Assembly (NCBI GenBank): GCA_019787685.1
Contig: JAHNUO010000012.1
Coordinates: 1,240,001-1,304,000 of the forward strand
Direction of reading: 5' to 3'
Length of the DNA stretch: 64,000 bases
Source: Chiua virens
Taxonomy: Eukaryota; Basidiomycota; Agaricomycetes; Boletales; Boletaceae
A program made the position numbers and the translations under genes. Each line of letters opens with the position of its first letter. Position 1 is the first letter of the stretch. Positions 9,769 through 20,582 of this stretch are shown one piece after another. The notes beneath the pieces are model-generated. The model worked only from the letters and a program-made list of their open reading frames with translations, was not told where the DNA came from and made no database searches.

Positions 9769-12700
9769 GTGCATGATCGATTCCCATTCCAACATCCTGC
9801 CGCCTTATTCAACTACACGCACTCAGAAACCGCTAGTGCTGGACCACAGTTCAAGCGGCTCCGTGGTTTCAAACTTCATGGCAAATCCTATGGCGGAAAA
9901 CCGAATGTACCTACCGGGAATCACCACAAGATACAGTCGGATATGTCTGGGACGTTACGCATTGTGAAGAAAAACTATCACGTACCCACAACGGCTGGAC
10001 AGGGGGAAGATGTACTGCCTAGCTGTTCTGGTCAACCCAACACCCTTTTCACTTCAGATACTGATCATCCTCTGTGCATTGATCACTTCCCAGACGGCGT
10101 GGATCTCTCTACTCTTGACAATGTACCAAGACAACGAACTGCATCTGTGAGCATTTACTTCGCATTCGCACATATTCTCTGCTGATCTAAACTGTTATTA
10201 TGCAGGATTTCCCTCTCCTCGTATGGATGGAACACCATCGTGACGCTTTCCTTCACGAACTAATCCGTTTAGAAGGACGGCGTGGTGTGACAGTCTGCTC
10301 TCTCTGCAAAAACAACCCTGCGCTTTACTGTTGTGATGACTGTCTAACTTTAGATCTGTATTGCAAGCCATGTCTTCTGGAAAGGCACAAAGCACAAGCG
10401 CTCCATATAGTGAAGGTCAGAGCAGTTCAACGAACAGCAATTCTCGTTTGACACCTCTTACTCGAGTTCAGGAATGGAATGGGTCTTATTGGGTTCGGAT
10501 TTCACTCAAGACCCTTGGGCTAGTGATACAACTTGGACACGCCAGTGGACAGCCATGTTGTCTACCCAAACCTCCCTACTCGGATGACTTCATCATCATC
10601 AACAGCAACGGTATACATTCTGTTACCCTCCGTTTCTGTGGCTGTGAATCAGCCGGCACCATAGTTCAGCAACTTCTTCGTTGCCGGTTATTCCCTGCAA
10701 GCACAGACAAGCCACGCACGGCGGCTACCTTCAGGGTTCTGGAGGAATATCATATCCTGTCGCTCAAGTCCAAGGTATCTGCCTATCACTTTTATAACTC
10801 ACTCGTTCGTCATACCGACAACACAGGCTTGTATCCTGCAAAGGTTGGTCTATGTTTGCTGCTCTGAATGTTTTTCTATGATTGCCATTCCACAGGATCG
10901 TTATGAGCAATTTATGCGGATTGTTCGTGAATGGCGCCACCTCAAGATGCTGAAGAGGTGTGGCCGTGGGCACGATCCTACAGGGTCAGAGGACACACGG
11001 GAGGGCGAATGTGTGGTGCTCTGCCCCGCATGCCCGCAGCCTGGAAAGAATCTTCCTGAAGACTGGGATAAAGTTCCGAAAGACAAAGAGTAAGTTACTA
11101 CTCATTAATTCATCAATATTATTCTTATTCTGTTTAGGTGGCTTTATGCTCTTTTTGTGGCAATTGATGCCAACTTCCGTCTCAAGCGTAGGTCAGTGTC
11201 TAAAGATGCAATTGACCCCAGCCTTAGCCGAGGATGGGCATATTTTGTCGAAGAGTTGTCATACAAGCTGTACATTTCAGATCATTCTGATATGTGACAA
11301 GAGGTATTTTTTTCTTTGCTTCACGCTCAAAATAGCTGATATCTCTGTTTAGAAAAGCACTTGCACAAACCACAATGCCATTAATAATGTGGATACCAAG
11401 TTGACGGTGGGACTCGCATCCACTGGAGTGGGCAGCGTCTGCTGTGCCCGTCACGAAATGAAGTTACCGGGAGCGGTAGGTGACTTACAGAAAGGAGAAC
11501 GGTGAGTTCCTTCTTGAATGCTCAAGATTGCATACTAACTCCCTCGGCATCTAAGATATGTCAATATGGACTATTTATTTTTCTCTGCAGTTCATAATCA
11601 CGGCGCCATCAAGGTACTCAACATATCGTATGATATTGCATGCCAATGGATGCGGCGTTTGTGGCAACGCATGGAAACACTTCCACGTCCACTCCACTTG
11701 CCATACCAGGACATTAAAATTAGGTCCTTTGTTCCGAAATTTCATCTCCCCGCCCACATTATGGAATGTCAATGGAAGTATTCATTTAACTATGTCAAGG
11801 GGGTTGCTCGAACAGATGGCGAAGCACCCGAGCGTGCCTGGTCAACGCTGAATCCTGTGGCATCAAGTACGAAGGAAATGGGACCAGGGCATCGGCGTGA
11901 CACCCTTGATGACCTGATTGGAGATAGTAACTGGAAGAAATTCATTGGTATGGGTAAGTTGATTCGCGTTTAGCTCGTCTTGCAAGATAGTGATGACCCG
12001 AACCCAGGAACTACCATTCTTCGTAAGCTCATCGAAGCCATTCCGGAACGAAATGAACATCAAGAAGACTTAGAAGAATTTGAGCATTCTCTTGCTGGGC
12101 AATACGGTGGGCAACTGGCCAAATGGAGAGAGCAGGTAGAGGCATGGGAGGAGGATGCGTCACAGCCTAACCCATTTGAAATAAAGTCTAATTGTGTGTG
12201 CATTACGGGCAAGCGATTATCTCTACTAACTCTGTGCTAGCGATCACGCAAGCGAGCATACAACTGCAGCTTGCAAAGGATGAAGTGATTGAAGCTGCTG
12301 CATCAGACGTACCACCTACTCACACTGACATCTCGCCAAGCGTTCTTATCAGTTCAGGGCTTGAATTAGAGGAACAACAGTGAGTCTTCTTTTTTTATAT
12401 GTCTGTCAGCCTAATACATAGACCGAAAGACAGCGACTTCGCAATGATATTGAAGAACTTGGTCTCCGTGGTACAGACCAACAGAATGCAAAACTGCAAC
12501 AGCGCAGCAATGGCCTAAGGAATCGTATTGACGCATGGGGTGCTGTTCAGACCTTGTATATTCTAGCTGTTGCTTCCCTTTGAGCCCAAGAGTCACTCCA
12601 GGTCAACCCCGCAATTACCCGAAAATCAGAAGAACTTCGTCTCTGGTTACCGTCTGCTCTCCCACGCAAGGTTTCGTGTGATACCAAACTCCAAGATATC

Positions 12701-13465
12701 GAATGGAATCTCCGTTATGGTCAAGCACATGACGCACTCACGGAGCTCCGCCAGGCACTGCGCTCTCGCTCGTACATGCTGCACTTCAAAAATCACTTCT
12801 TACGCGGCCAAGGCGCAAATACACGTGCCCGAAACTCTCTGAAAGGTGTAGATTCTAAGGTGAAGGCTACCGCTATGAAGTATCGCAGGGCATACAGAGC
12901 GATAGTCACACTGTCGCCATTATTAGGGAAGACTGGTTGGCAAAACTCTCTCCGCCCTCTTGCTGACGAAGACATACGCTCGATGGCGGCCGGGACTGAG
13001 GAACGGCAAAGTGAAGGTCGCAGGCGAATCTCGTGGATCTGGCTGACATGTTGACAAGGAGAAGGCTCGGGAGAAGAGGGAGAAGAGGATCTTCAAGATG
13101 GTATGTCGACCTGTTTATCTGCTAATTCACACTTATCTACTATTGATCCAGCTCTCCGCATTGAGTGGTTAAAAGCTCGTGCTCGTGCACACCGTTGGGC
13201 AGAGGAGGGCGAGCTATTAGTGGAAGAACAGCAGCGCATTCTACGATTCCTCCAATGGCAGTCGAAATGGTGGTCAGAGAGACAGTCTCTTGTCAAAACA
13301 GAGGATATGGTACTTATGGAGGGCTTAAGGGCGTATGCATTGCGACAGGCCGCACTCAGGGCTGACTTGGCACAGCATTTTGCCCACATCTGGCAGAATA
13401 CACACAAGTACGTCGAGATTGGGGGTAACATTGATACCGTTATTAGTGATGTATCGGCAATATGA
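9769..13465 (+). pseudogene. KDZ transposase with CxC2-like cysteine cluster, three in-frame TGA codons
   Basis: A multi-exon gene of the Kyakuja-Dileera-Zisupton DNA transposase superfamily. Exon 2 (from 10206) has the cysteine cluster CSLCKNNPALYCCDDC...YCKPC...H. Next come LGLVIQLGHASGQPC, NGIHSVTLRFCGC, LKRCGRGHDPTG and CPACPQPGKNLPEDW. The transposase core shows FVAIDANFRLKRR, TGVGSVCCARH, VGDLQKGER, SYDIACQW, PKFHLPAHIMECQW and VARTDGEAPERAWSTLNPVA; the Asp, Asp and Glu in these are the likely catalytic residues. The C-terminal half includes ELRQALRSRSYMLHF, RGQGANTRARN and WLKARARAHRWAEE. Introns are short and conventional. TGA codons interrupt the frame at 11295-11297, 12581-12583 and 13052-13054, while the frame is otherwise preserved. 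I could not identify terminal inverted repeats. Confidence 0.88.
11978..11987. repeat. TCTTGCAAGA palindrome forming a 3' splice site
   Basis: The palindrome overlaps the acceptor of the intron that begins GTAAGTTGATT near 11956. Using its AG joins IGM to DSDDPNPGTTIL in frame, whereas the only earlier AG leads straight into a stop. Confidence 0.6.
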
Positions 13466-15230
13466 TTTCTTCTGATTTACTCATTAATTCATGTCGGCTC
13501 AGTTGCTTCTCAATGTTTGGATTGTGAGTGCTTCCAAGATATTCGGTCAGAGAACATAGATTGTATCCAGCAATGCAAAAAAAGAAGCTTTAATTTCGAG
13601 TTTTACAACATCTTGTACTATCGGTACGTACATACAGACCCAGATAGTATCCAATAACAATGCTGGAAAGGAAGCTCCAATCCACATCAAGATCTCTACT
13701 GGTACGCAATCCGTTATATTTCTTAGATCCTTGGACCCCTACTAGCCCGTAAGGACGCTAGCCATGTCAATTCCCTACACACCCATAATCGATGTTGTCG
13801 TACCCCATAGTGTTTGTCTTCACTCCATTTCCTTAACCTGTGACTACAGTCACAATGGACCAGTGGTGAGTGATGTATTTCCTATTATTGTAGCTAACCC
13901 ACCTGTAGTACCATGACCATGTAGACGTTCCATTTCCACACGGGAAGGCCACCAAATGTGGGCTATCTGGCATTGCCATCCCTCCATGCTCCCAGCTCTA
14001 GCCCGCCGTCTTCTGAACCATCTCTTCATGTTCCCAACTCTAGTCTGCTGTCTTCTGCCAGTCCAGCTTCGATCACCTCTACTGTGGGGAATATAGAAAT
14101 TCCGGCACGCTCGGTGAGTAGACTAACATATTGTGATCGTGTATAATATACTAAATGGCACAATCGTCCCTTCATTCCGGCTCACAGGCTGCAACTGTTG
14201 ATAACAGAGCTACCAGTGACTCGGACACCGCTTGTGACACGGTCCACCCTTCTGCTCGCAACAACGTCAAGGAGGACTCGCCACCACTAGATTTTCCCTC
14301 TTCTGACTTGGCCCCTTCGCCGGGTTCGCCAGCGCGTACGAACAATAGAAGTGTTAATGTGTTGACAGTAAGTGCTAGCCTATTACTGACAGTCAAATAT
14401 AGTGCTAAAATTTCTTCGTCTATATCAGGCTTGAAGGAAGTTAGCATGGGTTCCATATAAACAACCAGCTGACTCGGAGGAACTGACAAATGCTGTTGGA
14501 CCATCAGGTCAATATCAGTGTATGAAACTCCGGAAAACATCTAAATCTCAGCCAGTTCACAGTGTCAAGAAGGAAGATTAGTGGTACATCTGCGACTCTA
14601 CGTGCAATTACAATACTTAGAAGTTAGCTATACTGTATGCTTTGTTTCGACCACCCACCCCGCTTCAAATCGTAGCAGTATCATTTTCTGTGCGCGCTCG
14701 AGTTTGGTGAGATGAGAACAATCTGTACGGGGCTTCCTGCAAGGAACTGGGACACGTACTGGCAATTTACCGACCCAAAGACACCACTCAAGGGCTTCTC
14801 CAAGCGCACATCCATATCAGCCAATTTCACTTGGTGGAAGCCCATACGCGATTTGAATAGCAATGGTCTTGCATAAATTTTGGTGCCAAGATCAGTGACA
14901 GGAACGCACGACAGGGATGAGAAGCAGAGAAGGGAGGGAGGGGGGAGGAGGTGTATGGTGTATATTCGGACGCGGGTTGATGCACACCGGCTAGTAGGGT
15001 TTCCGCAGGCAGCATGTCGGCGTTGAGAGTTGAATTGAGGAGGTCGGTGTCGAGATCAATGCTGACCTCACCTTGAGATAGAGATAGCAAAGCACGGTTT
15101 GAAGAACGGTTCCTGAGGTCCGCGAGCGACGGAGAACCTCGTGCCAATGGACGAAGCCTTTCATCGGGACGACATCGGAGCATTGGAATCAATGGTCTGC
15201 GACAGGTTGGCCCGGAGGATACTCCAATGG
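13466..15230. other. no confident gene
   Basis: Around 13980-14060 a ~55-bp Ser/Pro-type repeat (CTCCCAGCTCTAGCCCGCCGTCTTCTG and a variant) occurs twice. A minus-strand frame at 14172-14540 and another at 14681-14863 are open but match nothing I recognise. Confidence 0.4.
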
Positions 15231-15235
15231 GGGAG

Positions 15236-15790
15236 ATGGGGGGATGCGAGGTGGACGTCTTGCATAGCATGACTCAGATGCAGGAATCTTGCAAAATGTC
15301 GGGCCAGTTGGTCTTGCAAGATGGTGTGGCAGATGTGAGGTGGACATCTTGCATAGTGTGAATCGGATGCAGGAATCTTGCAAAATGTCGGGCCAGTTGG
15401 TCTTGCAAGATGGCGGGGCAGATGTGAGGTGGACGTCTTGCATAGCGCGACTCGGATGCAGGAATCTTGCAAAATGTCGGGCCAGTTGGTCTTGCAAGAC
15501 GGCGGGGCAGATGTTACACAACGTCTTGCATAGCGTGACTCGGAGGCAGGAATCCTGCAAAATGTCAGGCCAGTTTGTCTTGCAAGACGGTGGGGCAGAT
15601 GCCTTCCGAATCAAGTTACATAACGTCTTGCATAGTAGCACGATGCGGGAATCTTGTAAAACACGGGGCCGATTTGTCTTGCAAGGGGGTGAATCTTGCA
15701 AGTCGAACGTGGGGCAGGCATTTTGCACAACAGGACGCTGGATGGCTGATTCAATCTTGCAAAAAATGTCATGGTAGGCAGACATCAGCG
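15236..15790. repeat. 89-bp minisatellite with TCTTGCAAGA
   Basis: The anchor GGGCCAGTTGGTCTTGCAAG starts at 15301, 15390 and 15479, with diverged copies near 15567 and 15658, so the period is 88-89 bp over five to six units. Each unit holds a perfect TCTTGCAAGA, an ATCTTGCAAAATG and a GTCTTGCATAG. Isolated TCTTGCAA copies continue to about 15905. The unit sequence is otherwise unrelated to the 125-bp array. Confidence 0.88.
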
Positions 15791-15898
15791 AGAAGGCTCA
15801 TTCGTCTTGCAAGTTGTGGGGCAGATGTGCACACTATGGATCACCACTATATTTTATCGTAAATCTTGCAATCATGGTGACAGTAGTTACCACAAATT

Positions 15899-17272
15899 TT
15901 GCAAGCTAGTGTCAGATACGGGTGGCAATCCGGTAACATCTCAATTGAACCTGTCTGTGCTGATCTGCCTCTCACAGCTGTCGAATTTGCGGTACCGCAT
16001 GCCGAAACACAGGAGCAAGATGAACCGGATTGCCCCAACACATCTCACCCACTACGCTCACCCTCCTCAGCCACAATCTCTCTGCCACTGGATGTACTCA
16101 TGCATACATCAATCCGGACATTCTCGGATCCATCACCACGACTGATCCAACCACCTTCACCCTCTTCAGATACATCACAACCTGACTCGTCCACCCCATC
16201 GCTCTCACCATCGACCATGCCAGCCTTGCCACCTCTGTCACCTCGGATGACTATGAAGTTGCCACCGATGAACCTCGCACCACCACTTACCAATCCATCA
16301 CATAGTACCGGATTGCAGCTCAGCAGATCGACGTTTTCGGCTATGACAAAATGGCCAACCGGGCGCATACTCTCATCCCACTCACTTCCCTCTCACCCAC
16401 CTGGCTTAGCACGACCACCTCACTTGCCTCCAGAAGACACAACTGTTTTATCACCACCGGATCCACCATCATCGCCATCCGTTTGCGATAGCAGCACGCC
16501 GGCCGCGTCACCGAAAACATCTATCCGGATAGCTTGGATCATGTCGGATCCATCACCACCCGCATTGCCCAGTCAGTCTCTCATTTCTAAAGCTGTCCCA
16601 TCGCCTATCATGTCTGAACCACCGTCTCTGCATTTACGGCCATATCCGAGGATTTGTAGTACCTCACCGGTCCAATCGGTTTCTGGCCGGGTATCGAAGC
16701 TACATGCACTCTTCTGCGCAGTTCCTATGCCCCATGAAGTGCGCATATTGCAGCCACTCTCATTGCCCTCATCCTTCTTCAACAAACCGCCATCTCTGCA
16801 TTTACGACCATATCCGAGGATTAGCACCTCACCGGTTCAATCGGTTTCCGGCCATGTATGGAAGCTAAACACACTCTTCTGCGCAGTTCCTATGCACCAT
16901 GAAGTGCGCATATTGCAGCTACACCCATCACCCTCGTTCTTTTTCAACAAACCACCCTCACTGCTATTGACCTCGCCCCTCGTTTCCACAACCATGCCAC
17001 CACCCATCTCATCCAAGCCGCCACCTCTATGTTTACGGCCGTATCCGAGGACCCATACCTCACCGGTTCAATCGGTTCTGAGCCAGTTATCGAAACTACG
17101 CATGCCCTTCACTGCTCTCCCAATCCATTTCCCTCTCTCTCAATTTTACACTAATGCATGCGTCTTGTCATTTCAGTTTATGCTTCAGCCATCTCTGCCC
17201 ACATTGGGTTTATTTGATGACCCGGCCGACACGGTTCAGTCACATTTTCCCTTCAACCTGGGAATCTGACTG
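15899..17272 (+). CDS. Ser/Pro-rich open frame, doubtful gene
   Basis: An uninterrupted 456-codon frame of low complexity: Ser, Pro and Leu dominate and there is no recognisable domain or signal peptide. The last third contains two close and one distant copy of a ~57-residue block (SLHLRPYPRISTSPVQSVSG and FCAVPMHHEVRIL). The presumed start lies among dispersed TTGCAAG motifs at the edge of the 89-bp array. The length is notable, but the pyrimidine-rich composition alone could keep one frame open. It could be a lineage-specific disordered protein or non-coding repeat DNA. Confidence 0.25.
16612..17130. repeat. ~169-bp imperfect tandem repeat
   Basis: CTCTGCATTTACG starts at 16625 and 16794, and a diverged copy (CTCTATGTTTACG) at 17025. 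The copies share CATATCCGAGGAT and CTTCTGCGCAGTTCCTATG. Confidence 0.75.
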
Positions 17273-20200
17273 TTTCTTTTTTTTCACTATCATCGAGATG
17301 CCCTCACCCTTTCTCCACCACATTATCTGGATGACCGGGAGGTCATCAGATATGGCCTACCCAGGGGGGAGGGGTCTACAAGACCGCCTCAGTTTCCACA
17401 CGCAACTTTTCGCGTTTTCACAATTTCAGTCATTGAAATCATTCTTTTGATATCTGTTTCGTCTCTGTTTCATCCCTGGTATTCGTCCGGCAGATCTCTA
17501 TCTCACCCCGGGTTTAGTCCAGTGATCAATCATTACTCATCGAACAAGAAACCATTGCAGAAAAGAAAAGAATACCATATAGAAAAACCAACACATGATC
17601 GTATAGTCCATTCATTTCTTCTACCACTCAATTCACTACTTTGTTATTGCAATCATCTAGAGTTCGTGCCCTCATCCGCTACATACCACTTCTGCTCTTC
17701 GAATGCGCATAGGTGCAACGCACTTTATCCGGTCGTATCCGGATCATTTCCGGATGTTTTTAGGTATCACAAAAGGGCATCTGTTGCAGGTATAGACACG
17801 AAAGACACACAACGAAGACAAGCCGAGTCGGACACTTGCCAATTGGTTTCATTTTGTTTTTTCTCTTTCTTATCATTTCTTTCACGTTCAACCATACAGT
17901 TCTTTTTCTTTGAATTTGGATCACACAGTGAGCAGCGAGCAGCAGATAGCAAACTTGGCCGACCGGATCACATTGGATCACACCGGACACATGCGGACAA
18001 GCAGAATTCACACAGGATGATCAACGCATACCAGAGATGCTATCACTGCGATGAACACGAAACCATCACACACACTTCGCATCGCAGATTACAGCCATCC
18101 TTCATCCATCGTGCCTTCATGCGTGAGACCGTAGACAACAGACACACAGAAAAGCCACGCATCACACCGTCGCGATTACTATCCGATCCTGTCGTTTTTG
18201 GGTCATCGTCACTGTGCAGCCATCATCACTCTTGTCATCTCTGTTGTCGTCTCTCTCATCACTCTCATCACTCTCATTGCCATCACCATCTCTGTCGTCG
18301 TATCCATCACCCCTTGCGTATCCGGACCCATCTGCTGCCATCTGCAACTGTCACGTTGAACCACCGATCGCATCCCCATACACATCGGGCTGACTGGGGA
18401 CAGTCAGCATCTAAAGTCCCCGTCGGGTGTAGGGAATAGGTATTCCCTGTGCTCGCATAGCACGTTTCCGCACCCTGTCGTCACCCGATCCCAATCCTGA
18501 TCTGTCTGCTTGTGCGAACTCATCCGGATTGCTGTATCCGCGCCTGATTTGCCTCGGACTCTTTTATTTCATTTTTGATGCTCCTTATTCATACTTAGCA
18601 TTGGCTAGACCATGTCATGCAGCCCTTGCAGGGACATTTGGGTGCCTCTCGAACTTTATACCATACGAAAACCTTCTTTTTATTATTATTATCCTTACTT
18701 AGGACAAGTCTGAGGGTATTCCCGAGGACTATAAATTCACTGTATTGACAAAATACAGCAGCTTTTGCCCATGTGCATCTGTCTCACATCATTTTCGGTC
18801 AACGTTCGTTTTCTCTCACTCTCCTTGTATTTTCTCGATCCGGATCGGACTGCCGTGTCCACTTTTCTATCCGTTTTAATCCGGATTCACCCTGGATCCA
18901 TCTCAGACTACTCAAAAACCATTCTTCGTCGTTCACCAACTCAGTGTTGTCCCTGGGTCGAACGGAATTGCATTCCTTCACCCTCTTTTCTATTCTTTCA
19001 ATCCCCCTGAGTATTGCACTACAGCCGGGATTCATTACCTTCAGCATGCTCCCGGAGTGGGAGTTTGTGGTACGCGACCTGCCATGGAGGCAGAAGGGGC
19101 GTGTCTGGAGGAAAAGGTTCGGAATTGTTCGACGAGTTCTGCACCTTGACAAGTACTTCCGTATTGTATGAGAGGGTTGAATCGTGGAGATATTGGTCGT
19201 GTGCCTTCAGCGCGGCTTCTGGATCTGGTTGCGTGTGTAGCCATGTTCAGTGACTAGTGACAAGTGGAAGTCTGAATATACTGTTAAGACCGGGTCTACT
19301 TGGGGTATGAACTCCGGAACTCTGGAATTATTCTTGCAGAGGGACTTGGCTTCACCATGTGTGGTGCGCCCTTGTCACAAGTCTGTCCTTTATTTCGGAG
19401 AACGGAGAACGGAGGTCGGAGGTGAGACTTAACACCGAAGTGAAGTTGAGCAGAGATAAGACCATCGAGGTCTTATGGAGTTCAGAGGGAATAGAAGGTA
19501 AAACTAATATTCAGACTGTGGGTACAAAGTCGGAGTACTACAGTTTATATACTCAGAGTAGAATGGAGATTAGTAACGGGGTTGGTAAGAAACTGAGTAA
19601 GACGGAAATTGGGAAAGTATGTAACTGGAGTGGAGCCGGGTATGTACAGAGGCCGGAGCTGTTACGATAGTTCCGGGTAGGACCTAACGTAGCCGCAAAA
19701 GCACCAAGTACCAAGTGGCTGCGATAACTCAAACAACCACCACTTGATACATGGTGCGCTGAAGAGTCGAACAAGGAGTTCTGGTCAGCGGGTTGCCACC
19801 AGAGAGACGAGTGAAGACTCAGGCGTTGCTGAGAATTGTCTGGTTGGGAATCTATACCCGAGGGACGGTCAAGGGTCGAGGGTTGACTACGAAGAGTCCG
19901 AGTGTTGGGTCAAGGGACGACGAGAGAAGTCCCTGGTCGAGTGGTCACAAGGAAGGGTCCAAGTGGAGCAGTGATACTCAGCTAGATTGCGGAGATCAAG
20001 ACTAGAGTACAGGAGTATCGCTGCGAGGTATTTATACTACGAGAACTGCACACGGACCAAGTAACTAAAAGGGGAGGCCAGAAGAGCAGAAGGGCCAAAG
20101 GGCCAAAAGGAGTGCACAGTAATCAAAAAGGGGAATCGTACGATGCGACGGCAACGGACGATGACGAAGATGAAATGACAAATGCGAAGCCATCGGATGA

Positions 20201-20582
20201 TGACGAGAATGGAATGAGTAAGTATGATGCCATCGGATGATGACAAGAAAGGAGGAACATAAGCATCCAGGTGAAGCCGGTGCGGAGTTACAAAGGTAAA
20301 CGAGGAACGTGTACGGATGAACGTATGATGATACTGTTGGTATCGAGTGAAGTGAAAACGTACAAGTGAGACAAAGGAAAGAAATTGTAACAGGAGCTGT
20401 GCTGTTAAGCGAGACACAGGTTACTATTACTAATGTAACACTAGTATGAAAAGAGACAAGAGGAAATCGAGAAGGTTCTAAGTGAAGTCCGGAGATCAGG
20501 AGTTGTGTCCGGAGAGAGATCATACCGGAGTTATGAAGGAGTAAACCCGGAGATCTCAGAGTTGGATCGATGAGATATACAG
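17273..20582. other. 3.3 kb without recognisable genes
   Basis: Pyrimidine-rich on the left, purine-rich on the right. Small hairpins occur, for example GGGAATAGGTATTCCC near 18432-18447. A short tandem unit, CATCGGATGATGACAAGAA and variants, recurs between about 20155 and 20245. Long open frames here (such as 17447-18439) have the look of low-complexity DNA. I could not establish paired LTRs or a primer-binding site. Confidence 0.4.

Noticed and set aside
17447..18439. 330-codon plus-strand frame
   Set aside because: His/Ser/Arg-rich low-complexity translation with no domain and no intron signals; most likely chance in pyrimidine-rich DNA.
18579..19750. Possible LTR ahead of a tRNA-primer-like sequence (TGGTGCGCTGAAGAG)
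   Set aside because: No matching second LTR, no polypurine tract and no gag/pol between candidate ends.
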